Below the pieces are notes generated by a model. That model was not told where the DNA came from. It was given only the letters and a program-made list of their open reading frames with translations, and did not search any database. Position numbers and translations under genes: made by a program. Source: Tragulus kanchil (taxonomy: Eukaryota > Chordata > Mammalia > Artiodactyla > Tragulidae). From it: a stretch of DNA of 64,000 nucleotides. Shown piece by piece: positions 23,249 to 36,333 of the stretch (its first letter is position 1; every line of letters starts with the position of its first letter). The stretch lies in NCBI GenBank assembly GCA_022376925.1, contig JAIOJX010000030.1, positions 171,735,298-171,799,297 of the forward strand. Direction: 5' to 3'.

Positions 23249-24625
23249 ATTTTTTAACTTTTATTTTATATTGAAGTATAGCTAATTAACAATTTTGTGA
23301 TAATTTCAGATGAACAGCAGAGGGACCCAACCATATATACACATGTATACATTCTCTGCCAAACTCCCCTCCCATCCAGGCTGCCGCCTAACACTGAGCA
23401 GAGTTCCCTGTGCTGTGCAGTAGGTCCTTGTTGGTTATCCATTTTGAACACAGCAATGTGTACACGCCAATCCCAAACTCCTTAAATAACCCTTCCAGCC
23501 ATCTTTCCCCCTTGGCAACCTAAAGTTTGTTCACTAAGCCTGTGAATCTCTTTCTGCTTTATAAATAAATTCACATGTGTCATTTCTTTTTAGATTCCGC
23601 ATATTGGGGACATCATCCAATCCACATATTGGGGACATCATCCAGTGTTTTTCCTTTCTGCCTGACTTACTTCACTCAGTATGATAATCTCTCAGTCCAT
23701 CCATGTTGTTGCAAATGGTTTTATTTCATTTTTAATGGCTGAGTAATATTCCATTGTATATATGTACCATATCTCTTTTCAAAATTATTTATTTATTTAT
23801 TTATTTATTGGAGGGTGTGGGTTGGGGAGGGAGGGGAGCGGTGGGCCACTTCTCTTGGTCTTTCATTTATCTAGATTTCATCCATGTTTGTTCTTTGGCC
23901 CATGTGGGCCTCCCATCGTGGTGGCCTCTGTTGTCGCAGAGCACCAGCTCTAGGCACATGCGCCCCAGAGCTCCGGCTCAGTAATTGGACACATCGGTCC
24001 AGCCGCTCCGCGGCACGTGGGATCTTCCCAGGCCAGGGATAGAAGCGGCGCCCCTTGCACTGCAAGGCGGTGTCCTTACCCACTGGACCACCAGGGAAGC
24101 CCCATATCTTTTTTTTTATCAATTCCTCTGTCAGTGGACAGCTAGGTTGCATCCATGACTTGACTGCTATGAACACCAAGGCGCCTGTATCCTTTTGAAC
24201 CACATTTTCCTCTGGCTGTAAGCCCAGGCATGGGGTTGCAGGGTCATATGGTAGCTCTGTCTGCAGTTTTTTAAGTAACCTACAAACTGTTCTGCATAGT
24301 GGCTATACCAATTTACATTCCCACCAACAACACAGAAGGGTTCTGTTTTCTCCTTACCATCTCCAGCATTTATTATTTGTAAATTTTCAGATGATGGTCA
24401 TTTTGACTGATGGGAGGTGATCCCTCATTGCAGTTTTGATTTACATTTGTTTAATAATCGGTGATACTCAGCATCTTTTCATCTGCCTCGTGGCCATCTG
24501 CATGCCTTCTTTGGAGATATGTCTGTGTAGGTCTCCTGCCCAGTTTTTAACTCGGTGGTTTGCTTTGATGGTGTTAAGCCTCAAGAACAGCATTGCTTGT
24601 CTTTCTAAGAAGATAAAGATGCAGG
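23249..24625 (-). mobile_element. L1 3' end (end of ORF2 and 3' UTR), interrupted by a SINE
   Basis: The plus strand reads 'attgaagtatagctaattaa', 'gtgcagtaggtccttgttgg' and 'ggctgagtaatattccattg', then after the SINE 'cacattttcctctggctgta' and 'ttcccaccaacaacacagaa'. This is the usual antisense order of artiodactyl L1. A 25-base unit is doubled at 23600-23645. Confidence 0.85.
23780..24104 (-). mobile_element. CHR-type SINE nested in L1
   Basis: The plus strand ends with 'ccactggaccaccagggaag', the reverse complement of the CHR head. It begins in an ATTT-rich tail and a G-rich stretch. The host L1 sequence 'ccatatct' flanks it on both sides (about 23767 and 24103), so it inserted after the L1. 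Confidence 0.87.
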
Positions 24626-24639
24626 TACCTACGTTAGAG

Positions 24640-24873
24640 TGGGTGCATGTGTGTGCTCAGTCGCTTGGTCCCGTATGACTCTCTGTGACCCCATGGGTTG
24701 TATGTAGCCCGTCAGGTTCCTCTGTCCGGGGTTTCCCAGGCAAGAATACTGGAGAGGGTTTCCATGCCCTCCTTCAGGGCATCCTCCCAACCCAGGGATC
24801 CAACTTGTGTCTCCTGTGGCTCCTCCTGCGCTGGCAGGAGGATTCTTTACCAGGGAGCCACCTGAGAAGCCCA
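24640..24873 (-). mobile_element. Bov-tA SINE
   Basis: The plus strand carries 'tgtgctcagtcgcttggtcc', 'gaccccatgggttgtatgta' and 'gattctttaccagggagcca', a full-length Bov-tA in reverse, diverged in its tRNA-derived half. Confidence 0.86.
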
Positions 24874-26306
24874 AGTTGGTCTGTACAGTTAGTCTGTACA
24901 TTGCTCCTGACTATTAATGTTGAAATTCTAGGGAAACAAAAGGCATTTATAAACAGTTTGCTTATAATGTAATTTCTTAGGCTCAAACTATCCTCAACAA
25001 GATCCCCAGGTTATGCCTAAGCACATGAATGTCTGATAAGCCCTGAGTTAGATTCTCCGTTCACAGTCCCAACGGACCTTCTTGTCCTCATTTCACTATG
25101 TGTACTGCAGTCATCATACTGGACAACTTCAGCTTTCAAAATGTTACGTCAGTTACACCTCAAAATGGGCGCAGGGAGGGTAGGTCACAAGATGTGGCTG
25201 ATTTGGTTTGTGGGTTTCTAGCGTAAGTATCTTGAGGTGCGAACAGGCTAGACAGTAGGGGTAGAAAGTGTCAGGGACATCTACACGCTGGCCTGCCTGA
25301 GAGGCTTGGTGTTTTTCATGACATTTTTCCCCATTTTGATTTCAAATAAACATGGTGGGGAAGTGGGAGAGTGTGGGCACATGTGAACTTTTTAAAATGC
25401 ATGAAATGTTGTCTTCTGCAGATTCTTTATACAGTGAAGACATTAATACCTTGTCTTCTATACATGTTGGCAGTATTTCCCTTGTTGTACTGCTGATCAA
25501 AATCTTGTTTTTATGTGGTCAAGTTTCTGGACGTTATTTTAGTGTTTTTACTATGTTGAGAACCATGAACAGAGATTCTCAACTTTGGTTATACTTGGGA
25601 GTCACCTGGAAATCTCTGAACACTACTGGTGCTCGGGTCTGCCATTGTCTCTGTCTCTGGGAGCCCTGATTTGATTAGGCTGGTGCCCTACATGGGCATG
25701 AAGGTTTCCAAAAGCTCCCTGGGTGATTCCACTGTGCCATCAGATTTGAGGCTCCTGTTTCAGAAAGGCCTTCAAGTAGCAGGATCAGATGACAGTCACC
25801 TGTATGTGCTTCTGACAGTTCGGTGGGTTTTTTCTGTACCTGTTTCTCTGTGTAGTTTATGATACAGTCTTAGGCTCAAACCAGGATACATCTTGACTGC
25901 TCAAATACTACTCTCAGCTCACCTTCTGTCTTTTCAATTCCAGCAGATAATTTGGTCTCATAAGCAAACATGAGATGATTTATTACTGTAGTCATTAAGG
26001 GTCAGAAAGTAGCAGAGAAGTAATAAGCTCTGGTCTCAGAGTTTGAGGAGGAAGCAGAAAGAACTGGATGTATTGCTTCATTTGCAAGAAGTCACTATTG
26101 GAAATTGAACTTTGAGTACATTGTTTTGTTCAGACAGACTCAACCACAGTCCAGACAAGAATCACCCAAGTGGCCTTCTCTCCTGAGCCTCTAAAACTCT
26201 GCTCTGGAACAGCTGCTCTATAACCGACTCCCCTCCTGAGTTGAAGGTGGGCTGTGAATGAACAGAGGGGCCGCCAGGGCAGACGCGTCTCATGGTCGTT
26301 GGCCTC
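24874..26306. other. Mostly unique DNA
   Basis: No gene was recognised. Around 25570-25760 the phrases 'gattctcaactttggttata', 'gggagtcacctggaaatctc' and 'agctccctgggtgattccac' resemble a small hAT-Charlie non-autonomous element of the MER5/MER20 kind. I am not certain of the family. Confidence 0.45.
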
Positions 26307-28544
26307 ATGCTTGAGTTGAGAGGCAGGGGTGCTCGAACTATAGAGCCCTGGCTTCAGCCTGGAGACAGAGTAACACACCCTCTGTTCATAAAAGCAGAGG
26401 ACATCACTACAGAAGGCTTCATTTAAGCCTCTGCAGAAGTTCTCTTATTTTCTGTGTCCCTTTAAATTGGACACAGAAATCGCTCCCTGCTAAGCCTTGA
26501 GTGGCTTAGAGTCCCAGGCTCTGGGTACTGTTATACCTCTTCCTCCCTTTAGATTCTCTGTCTACAGAGACTGAAAGGGCAAACAGAATATATTTCCCCT
26601 GCAAATATTTTCTTGAGTTGATACTCAGACTTTAAATTCTTGAACTTCATCACATGCCACTATTTGAGAATAGGGAGAATTTGGGACATTTTAGATGAAT
26701 TTTGTGGTCATAGAATCACAGAATGCAGGGTATGGTAACCTCGTTCAGGCATATAGTCATGTCAGAACACAAATTTCATTGCCTGAGGTGTTGAGCCTTT
26801 GTTCTTAGTTCTCACAGAATAGGATCAAGTGCTACAGATACTGCTTTGCCTCCCTTCTCACAGCATGCCTAATACACCCGTCATCTCAGTAAAATAGCTA
26901 TCCCAGAGGTGTATCGTTTCACCAAAGGACACACCTTCTGCTTCAGTGCGATCTTTTCTGCTGAAGTCAGCCAGCAGCCTAAGAAAGGAATTGATCATTT
27001 ACTCAGTTTCTTCCATGAAATAAGTATTGTGCTTAGGTTCTGACTTCAGATAGGTCAGAACCCAGTGTTGGGTACTGTGGGAGACAGAAGATAAACTGGC
27101 TGAAAGCAGTACTGGTAGGGGTAATTTGTTAGTGGTGGGACAAAAAAGATGAAAGAAGGGAAGGGTTTCTTAGAAGATGTGGCAACAGGGTGCCCTAGGA
27201 GTTCAGAACTATGTACATAATCAGTGATAAGATGAAATCTCAAAAAAGTGTCTGAGCTAAGAGAGACTAGACATGAGTACTTCAGTCTAATTTGTATGTT
27301 CAAAAATATGCCAGATTCATATGTAAGTCAGAATAACAGTTATTTAGAATTGGGTGCTAACTAGAAAGAGGGCTTCCTGCTGGCTCAGATGGTAAAGAAT
27401 CTGCCTTCATTGCAGGAAGAGGGTTCTGGATGCTTGAGTTGAGGCTTCGAACTATAGAGCCCTGGCTTCAGCCTGGAGACAGAGTAACACACCTCTGTTC
27501 ATAAAAGCAGAGGACATCACTACAGAAGGCTTCATTTAAGCCTCTGCAGAAGTTCTCTTATTTTCTGTGTCCCTTTAAATTGGACACAGAAATCGCTCCC
27601 TGCTAAGCCTTGAGTGGCTTAGAGTCCCAGGCTCTGGGTACTGTTATACCTCTTCCTCCCTTTAGATTCTCTGTCTACAGAGACTGAAAGGGCAAACAGA
27701 ATATATTTCCCCTGCAAATATTTTCTTGAGTTGATACTCAGACTTTAAATTCTTGAACTTCATCACATGCCACTATTTGAGAATAGGGAGAATTTGGGAC
27801 ATTTTAGATGAATTTTGTGGTCATAGAATCACAGAATGCAGGGTATGGTAACCTCGTTCAGGCATATAGTCATGTCAGAACACAAATTTCATTGCCTGAG
27901 GTGTTGAGCCTTTGTTCTTAGTTCTCACAGAATAGGATCAAGTGCTACAGATACTGCTTTGCCTCCCTTCTCACAGCATGCCTAATACACCCGTCATCTC
28001 AGTAAAATAGCTATCCCAGAGGTGTATCGTTTCACCAAAGGACACACCTTCTGCTTCAGTGCGATCTTTTCTGCTGAAGTCAGCCAGCAGCCTAAGAAAG
28101 GAATTGATCATTTACTCAGTTTCTTCCATGAAATAAGTATTGTGCTTAGGTTCTGACTTCAGATAGGTCAGAACCCAGTGTTGGGTACTGTGGGAGACAG
28201 AAGATAAACTGGCTGAAAGCAGTACTGGTAGGGGTAATTTGTTAGTGGTGGGACAAAAAAGATGAAAGAAGGGAAGGGTTTCTTAGAAGATGTGGCAACA
28301 GGGTGCCCTAGGAGTTCAGAACTATGTACATAATCAGTGATAAGATGAAATCTCAAAAAAGTGTCTGAGCTAAGAGAGACTAGACATGAGTACTTCAGTC
28401 TAATTTGTATGTTCAAAAATATGCCAGATTCATATGTAAGTCAGAATAACAGTTATTTAGAATTGGGTGCTAACTAGAAAGAGGGCTTCCCTGCTGGCTC
28501 AGATGGTAAAGAATCTGCCTTCATTGCAGGAGAGGTGGGTTCGG
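26307..28544. repeat. Direct tandem duplication 9, period about 1,113-1,123 bp
   Basis: Copy A is 26307-27429 and copy B is 27430-28544, abutting. Both sides of the join are damaged. Copy A ends in 'gcaggaagagggttctgg' where copy B has 'gcaggagaggtgggttcgga'. Copy B starts with 'gttgaggcttcgaac' where copy A has 'gttgagaggcaggggtgctcgaac'. This is one of the clearest examples of degraded fragment ends. Confidence 0.95.
27369..27429 (+). mobile_element. Bov-tA SINE head, cut by the junction
   Basis: It holds only the first about 60 bases, with a lost C in 'cttcctgctgg'. The full element is at 28482-28737, so the truncation is due to the duplication join and not to retrotransposition. Confidence 0.8.
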
Positions 28545-28737
28545 AGGAGCCCTGAAAGAGGGCATGGCTACCCACTCCAGTATTCTTGCCTGGAGAATTC
28601 CATGGACATAGGAGCCTGGTGGGCTACAGTCCATGGGGTCACAAAGAGTTGGACACAACTGAGTAACACACTGAAACTGGAAAAAAAAAAAAAATAAAGT
28701 GAGTAACACACTGCAACTGAAAAAAAAAAAAAAAAAC
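28482..28737 (+). mobile_element. Bov-tA SINE with a doubled A-rich tail
   Basis: It has the head 'cttccctgctggctcagatg', the BovA half 'cccactccagtattcttgcc' and the end 'agttggacacaactgagtaa'. The tail repeats: 'gagtaacacactg' plus an A-run occurs twice (about 28661-28694 and 28701-28735). This suggests slippage or a re-copied tail. Confidence 0.88.
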
Positions 28738-29780
28738 AGAGACAGAACATTCTGGGTTATAGTAATCCCTAGTTTGATGTGAATGAATGGTTGCATAAGT
28801 GTCCATATATGGGAAAATTCATCTCAAATACACTTAAACTTGTGTATTTCACTTTGGTGTGTGTGTGATCATTTGTTTAAACAGTGCTGTAGCAGTTTAA
28901 AGGCAAGAGAAATGGTAAACATACAGAGACCTTGAAGGCATGACATTGAGATGGGCTTTGAAGCAGAATAGCCTTTAATAAGAGCACTTCCCTGGGAGGA
29001 AGTGAACACCCTGCAGGGAGTGTCCATGGAAGGATCAGCAGCTCACGCAGTCCTGTGTGCACAGGGCCATCAGCAAAGTACTCTTTGCTGTAGAGTTGTG
29101 GGAGCTGTCCTTCAGGTCAGTGAGGCTCCATTGCCTGTTTGGAGGCAGCAGAGGGATGGGACTGTGTCCATGCCTGGGGACGATGAGCCAAGCCCCAGTG
29201 TGTCCACAGCTGGGAGGAGAGTTGATAGAAATGAGTACAGAGGCTGCCTGAGTTTTTGAGCAAGCAGACCCCTGTTTACTGGGAGCAAACTGCATGGAGG
29301 GAAGGAACAGTGTAATACGCTGGTGTAGGGGCTGTCTGGGAGTTGTCTGCATGTGGGAGGTAAGGGAGACAGGCACAGGTTTAAAACTGGCTGGCGGGAG
29401 GCATCAGCAAATGACTGAAACAGGGAGAAAAAAAGAGGTAAAAGGAGGGGAACTGTTGCGCATCCTACGTGAGAGGAAAGCCAGGGCAGGCTTAGAGTAA
29501 GCACATTTTTAAGAATGATGGATGATTCTCATTCAGTTGTATACTCTGTGAAAGGGTCTCCATACTAAGTCTAGTGTGCATCAGTTACTGTACATAGTTT
29601 TTTTTCTTTCTTTCTTATGAGAACTCTCTAAGGTCGACTCTCTGAGCACCTTTTGAGTATGTCCTACAGTGCTCTAGTAGGAGTGTTTTGACTACATGGT
29701 CAAGAGCGAGCAAAGCTGAGCAGCTCAGACCAGAGGCTTACTGGGAGATTCTGCCATGTCATCTGCTCTCTAATCCCCTA
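28738..29780. other. Unique DNA, no gene recognised
   Basis: It has several open frames up to 130 codons but no motif. The stretch near 28925-28975 ('gacattgagatgggctttga') has the look of an old interspersed repeat that I cannot name. Confidence 0.45.
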
Positions 29781-31940
29781 GAAATTCTTGGGACTCAAAT
29801 TCCTTGACTGCCCTCGAGTACAGCTGACCCAGGAAGCAGGTCTGTTGTTTCAACATTGTGATATTCAGAGGGCTCTGCTTTCAAACTCTTCAGGGTGATA
29901 GAAACGTTTCATCCAAAAAGAGCATCCCCTGAAGTGGGCTTCTACCTTGATGATGAAACCGGCCCCAGCTCAGTGCTAGCACATAACAGTCTTGAAACCC
30001 TGAGACACTCAAACACGAGGTTCATCGTTCACCAGAAAGAAAAGGGTTTTGCTTCCTGGGAGCCTCCACTGTATTGAGGGGTTTATGTGGGACAGGAGGA
30101 ACCTCAGGTATCAGGGCCACCCATCTCCTCATGATCCAGCTGTGATCTTAGGCAAATCTTTCAGGCTGGGCTTTAGGTTACTCTTGAGACAAAGATAGTG
30201 GTATCTGCCTTAGAGGGTTATTTTGAGTATCATCTAAATTAATTGGTGTCAAAATGCATGGCAGACTCCAAATCACTGACGGAAATTGGATGGTTGCTAT
30301 TCTGTTTCGTCATGACCAGTTCCTTGTATTTCATGTGACCTCTACTTCCTCCATCATTGCTTGGACCCAAGGCAGTGTAGTCTTTGCCAAGATGAAATTA
30401 GTGACTCTAGAGGTTGACCTCACCTTCCACCACAAGGGTCTATTAGAGTGAAGAATGTGGAAAAGAGTGAGAGAGAAGTGGAGAAATGTTGAACTCAGAA
30501 TCAGATACACTTTGGGGGCAGGGGTTTCTTTCTCTTGGCTTCTCTTCTGTGGTTGAATGCTTATGGATTTGCCAGGGTGACATTATCCAGCTTTTCTCAA
30601 GGGGACATTCAGTACCTGGACACTGGGGTGCCTGTCAGGGGCAAACATAACTTTTGGAGTCTGACGAGGTTGATGTCAGAATTGTCAGATCAGGTTCTGT
30701 GAGTAAAGACTGCCTGGAAGGCTCCCGAGGAGGCTCGTCAGAAGCTCAGCCTGTCGGCCTGTGCCTTGAGTGTCACTGCTGGTATCGTCCGTAGCTGTTG
30801 GCTGTCACTTCGACATCAGGTTCACATGCTTGGTGACAGGGTAACACCACTGTTCAGGGAAATTCTTGGGACTCAAATTCCTTGACTGCCCTCGAGTACA
30901 GCTGACCCAGGAAGCAGGTCTGTTGTTTCAACATTGTGATATTCAGAGGGCTCTGCTTTCAAACTCTTCAGGGTGATAGAAACGTTTCATCCAAAAAGAG
31001 CATCCCCTGAAGTGGGCTTCTACCTTGATGATGAAACCGGCCCCAGCTCAGTGCTAGCACATAACAGTCTTGAAACCCTGAGACACTCAAACACGAGGTT
31101 CATCGTTCACCAGAAAGAAAAGGGTTTTGCTTCCTGGGAGCCTCCACTGTATTGAGGGGTTTATGTGGGACAGGAGGAACCTCAGGTATCAGGGCCACCC
31201 ATCTCCCTCATGATCCAGCTGTGATCTTAGGCAAATCTTTCAGGCTGGGCTTTAGGTTACTCTTGAGACAAAGATAGTGGTATCTGCCTTAGAGGGTTAT
31301 TTTGAGTATCATCTAAATTAATTGGTGTCAAAATGCATGGCAGACTCCAAATCACTGACGGAAATTGGATGGTTGCTATTCTGTTTCGTCATGACCAGTT
31401 CCTTGTATTTCATGTGACCTCTACTTCCTCCATCATTGCTTGGACCCAAGGCAGTGTAGTCTTTGCCAAGATGAAATTAGTGACTCTAGAGGTTGACCTC
31501 ACCTTCCACCACAAGGGTCTATTAGAGTGAAGAATGTGGAAAAGAGTGAGAGAGAAGTGGAGAAATGTTGAACTCAGAATCAGATACACTTTGGGGGCAG
31601 GGGTTTCTTTCTCTTGGCTTCTCTTCTGTGGTTGAATGCTTATGGATTTGCCAGGGTGACATTATCCAGCTTTTCTCAAGGGGACATTCAGTACCTGGAC
31701 ACTGGGGTGCCTGTCAGGGGCAAACATAACTTTTGGAGTCTGACGAGGTTGATGTCAGAATTGTCAGATCAGGTTCTGTGAGTAAAGACTGCCTGGAAGG
31801 CTCCCGAGGGGAGGCTCGTCAGAAGCTCAGCCTGTCGGCCTGTGCCTTCGAGTGTCACTGCTGGTATCGTCCGTAGCTGTTGGCTGTCACTTCGACATCA
31901 GGTTCACATGCTTGGTGACAGGGTAACACCACTGTTCAGG
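29781..31940. repeat. Direct tandem duplication 10, period about 1,078 bp
   Basis: Copy A is 29781-30858 and copy B is 30859-31940, abutting. Copy B has small insertions relative to A (one C near 31205, two G near 31808, one C near 31849). I recognise no interspersed repeat or gene in the unit. Confidence 0.95.
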
Positions 31941-32127
31941 CTGACCAGCCCTGCCACCTCAGCAGGTGTTCTGCCACAAGGGTACCCCACCTCACCCCGT
32001 TAGATGCATCTGTGTCCATTGATTTCCAGTCATGTTTCAAAACCAAAGGCAGATCCAGGCCAGAGAGAATTTCTATTAACTGCGTTCTGTTTTTGTTGGT
32101 TTCCTTTGGAATTTGAGAGAGGCTTCA

Positions 32128-33540
32128 TGTCTGATTTTTTTTTTTATTGACGTACAGCTGATATATAATATTTGTGTGAGTTTCAGGTGTACAGTATAGT
32201 GATTCAGTACTTGAACAGATGATACTCTAGTAAAAGTCATTACAAGATAATGACTCTAAGTCCCTTTACTCTGCTATACAGTGTATCTTTGTTGCTTATG
32301 TGTTTTATACATAGTAGTGTGTATTTCATAATCCCACACCCGTAACTTACCCCTACATGCGTCCCTCCCTCTGGAGACCCCTCCCACTGGTCATCGTATC
32401 CTGTCTCAGCCCTCCAGGTTGCCACAGAGCACCAGAGCTGAGCTCCCTGCGTCCGGCTATTGTACGTAGGACACTGCCCATGTTATGATGCTGCTGTCTC
32501 AGTTAGCACTGTCCTTTCCTCCCCTTGGTGTTCACAAGTCTGTTCTCTGTGGTGCATCTCTATTCCTGTTCTGCAAATAGGTTCACCAGTACCATTTTCC
32601 CAGATCCCATATATATGTATTAATATACACTATTTGTTTTCCTCTTTCTGACTGACATCCCTCTGGATAACAGGCTCTAGATTCATTTGCCTCACTAGAA
32701 CTTTCTCTGATTCTTTTGTTTTTATGTCTAAGTAATATTCCATTGTACATATGTGCCACATCTTCTTGATCCATTCATCATCAGTAGACATCTAGGTTTC
32801 TTCCATGTTCTAGGGATGGTAAATAGTTCTGCAGTGAACACTGGGGTACACGAGTCTTTTTCAGGTGTGGGACTGCTGGGTCATATTGTGGTCTTACTCC
32901 TAGTTTTCTAAGGACTCTCCATAATGTTCTCCATAGTAGCTGACTCAATTTACATTCCCACCAACAGTGCAAGAGGGTTCCCTTTTCTCCATATCCTCTT
33001 CAGTATTTATTGTTGGTAGATTTTTGGAGACACCACCAGAATGACTGGTGTAAGATGGTATCTCATTTTAGTTTCAATTTGCATTTGCCTAGTAATTAGT
33101 GAGATTGAATAGCTTTACATTGTTTTTATTTATTTATTTTGGCATATCTGTACATCTGTTTACTTTGGAAAAATGTCTATTTAGGTCTTCTACCCATTTT
33201 TTGATTGGGTTATCTTTTTGTTTTTTTCTTTGATATTGAGCTGCATGTCCTATTAGTATATTGTGGAGATTAATCCCTTGTCAGTTGTATCATTTGCAAA
33301 TATTTTGTCCCATTCTATGGGTGGTCCTTTCATTTTGTTTATGGTTCTTTGCTATGCAAATACTTTTACATTTAATTAGGTCTTATTTGCTTATTTTTAC
33401 ATTTAATTACTGTCGGAGGTGGATTCAAAAAGATACTGCTGCAGTTTATTTCAGAGAGTGTTCAGCCTGTGTTTTCATCTAAGCATTTTAAACTATCCAT
33501 TTTTATATTTAAATCTTTAATTTATTTTGAGTTTATTTTT
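32128..33540 (-). mobile_element. L1 3' end, first of two in series
   Basis: The plus strand reads 'gtgtgagtttcaggtgtaca', 'taatattccattgtacatat' and 'gtgaacactggggtacacga', then 'tttacattcccaccaacagt'. It stops where the same part of L1 starts again at about 33541. No reading frame is intact. Confidence 0.82.
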
Positions 33541-34540
33541 GTGTATGTATATCATACCTTCTTTATCCATTCATCTGCTGATGGACACTGGGTGGCTTCC
33601 ATACCTTGACTATTGCTGTAAACATTATGGTACATGAATCTTCTGGAATTAATGTTTTATTTCCAGAGATATAGTCAGGAGAGTAGAGTTGCTGGAATAC
33701 ATGGCAGCTTTATGTTTAGTTTTTTGAGGAATTCCATACTATCTTCCATAGCAGATGCACCAATTTACATTTCCACCAGCTTTGTACAAAGATTGCCTTT
33801 TCCCCTCCCACACCTTTGCCAAAATTTGGTGAACATTCTGACAATACCCATTCTGACAGATGTGAGGCACATCCCGTGGTTCGTTGTTTTGGTTTGGTTG
33901 TTTGCAGTTCTTTAGTGATTGGTGATGTTAAGCATCTGATCAAGTGCTAGTTACTCATCTACATGTCTGCTTTTGAAAAATGTCTGTTCACATCTTCCCT
34001 TGTTAAAAATCGTTGTAGGTGGGTTTCTTGATATAGAGCTATGAGCTGCTAATGTATTTTGGATATTAACCTCTTGTTGGACATTCCATTTGCAAACATT
34101 TTTCCCATGCTGTAGGCGCTTCTCATGTTTTGAATGGTTTCCTTTGCTGTGCAAAAGCTTTTAAGTTTAATTAGGTCCCATTTGTTTATTTTTGCTTTTA
34201 TTTCTTCAGCCTTAGGAGACGAATCCAAAAAAATAATTGCTAAAATTTATGTCAAAAGAGTGGTCTGCCTGTATTCTGTTCCAGGAGTTTCATGGTTTCA
34301 GGTCTTAAATGTAGGTCTTTAATCAATTTGGAGTTTACTTTTGTAGATGGTATGAGTCTCATTGTTTTGCATGGAACTGTCCAGTTTCTTCAATGCCAGT
34401 TAATTATTGAACAATCTCTTTTCTCCATTTTATAGTCTGATCTCCTTTATTGTAAGATTTATTGGCCAGAAGGGCTTGGATTTCCACAGCTTTGTGTGTC
34501 AGTATTGCTGTTTTGATTACTAGCATTGTTGTATAAATTT

Positions 34541-34815
34541 TTTTTTTCTTTTTTTGGCCACTCCTATTGGTCTTTTAATTTATTCATTTTAATCCTCCTT
34601 TGTTCTTTGGCCTGTGTGGGCCTCCCATTGCAGTGGCCTCTCTCGTCACAGAGCACCGGCTCCAGGCCTGTGCGCTCCAGAGCTCCGGCTCAGTAGTTGG
34701 ACACATCAGTCCAGCCGCTCCATGGCACATGGGATCTTCCCAGGCCAGGGATCAAACTGGCACCCCTTGCACTGCAAGGCGGTGTGCTTATCCACTGGAC
34801 CACCAGGGCAGCCCT
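34541..34815 (-). mobile_element. CHR-type SINE nested in L1
   Basis: The plus strand ends with 'ccactggaccaccagggcag'. The host sequence 'tgttgtataa' flanks it on both sides (about 34527 and 34817), giving the target-site duplication. It is copied at about 35627-35900. Confidence 0.87.
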
Positions 34816-35626
34816 GTTGTATAATTTTAAATTTGGGAGGTGATACCTCCAGCTTTGTTCTTTTTTCTCAAGATTGTTTTGGGGATCTGGGGGTCTTTGG
34901 AGTTCCATATGATTTTAGGATTATTTGTTCTAGGTTTGTGGGAAGTGTCCTGGGTATTCTGATAGAGATCACATTCAATCTCTAGATTAGTTTCGATGAT
35001 ATGTCCATTCTAACAATATTCTTCTAATCCAAAAGCATGAGATAACTTTCCCTTTCTTTCTATCCTCTTCAGTTTCCTTCATCAGCGCTAACATAGATTT
35101 CAGGGTATAGGCCATTTCCCCCTCCTTGGGTAAGTTTATTCCTGGTACTTTATTATTTGTCATGTGATTTTAAGTGGAATCTTAGTTTCACTTTCTTGTT
35201 ATGATAGTTTATTGTCAATGAAAAGAAAGGCAACCAATTTCTATATATTCATTTTGTATCCTGCCCATTTGGTAAATTCATTATTAATTCTGGCAGTTTG
35301 CCAGTGGAAACTGTAGCATTTTCTGTGTAAAATTTATGTCAAAAGAGTGGTCTGCCTGTATTCTGTTCCAGGAGTTTCATGGTTTCAGGTCTTAAATGTA
35401 GGTCTTTAATCAATTTGGAGTTTACTTTTGTAGATGGTATGAGTCTCATTGTTTTGCATGGAACTGTCCAGTTTCTTCAATGCCAGTTAATTATTGAACA
35501 ATCTCTTTTCTCCATTTTATAGTCTGATCTCCTTTATTGTAAGATTTATTGGCCAGAAGGGCTTGGATTTCCACAGCTTTGTGTGTCAGTATTGCTGTTT
35601 TGATTACTAGCATTGTTGTATAAATT

Positions 35627-35900
35627 TTTAGTTTCTTTTTGGCCACTCCTATTGGTCTTTTAATTTATTCATTTTAATCCTCCTTTGTTCTTTGGCCTGT
35701 GTGGGCCTCCCATTGCAGTGGCCTCTCTCGTCACAGAGCACCGGCTCCAGGCCTGTGCGCTCCAGAGCTCCGGCTCAGTAGTTGGACACATCAGTCCAGC
35801 CGCTCCATGGCACATGGGATCTTCCCAGGCCAGGGATCAAACTGGCACCCCTTGCACTGCAAGGCGGTGTGCTTATCCACTGGACCACCAGGGCAGCCCT
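35627..35900 (-). mobile_element. CHR-type SINE, copy from duplication 11
   Basis: It matches 34541-34815 apart from the T-rich tail. Confidence 0.85.
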
Positions 35901-36333
35901 GTTGTATAATTTTAAATTTGGGAGGTGATACCTCCAGCTTTGTTCTTTTTTCTCAAGATTGTTTTGGGGATCTGGGGGTCTTTGGAGTTCCATATGATTT
36001 TAGGATTATTTGTTCTAGGTTTGTGGGAAGTGTCCTGGGTATTCTGATAGAGATCACATTCAATCTCTAGATTAGTTTCGATGATATGTCCATTCTAACA
36101 ATATTCTTCTAATCCAAAAGCATGAGATAACTTTCCCTTTCTTTCTATCCTCTTCAGTTTCCTTCATCAGCGCTAACATAGATTTCAGGGTATAGGCCAT
36201 TTCCCCCTCCTTGGGTAAGTTTATTCCTGGTACTTTATTATTTGTCATGTGATTTTAAGTGGAATCTTAGTTTCACTTTCTTGTTATGATAGTTTATTGT
36301 CAATGAAAAGAAAGGCAACCAATTTCTATATAT

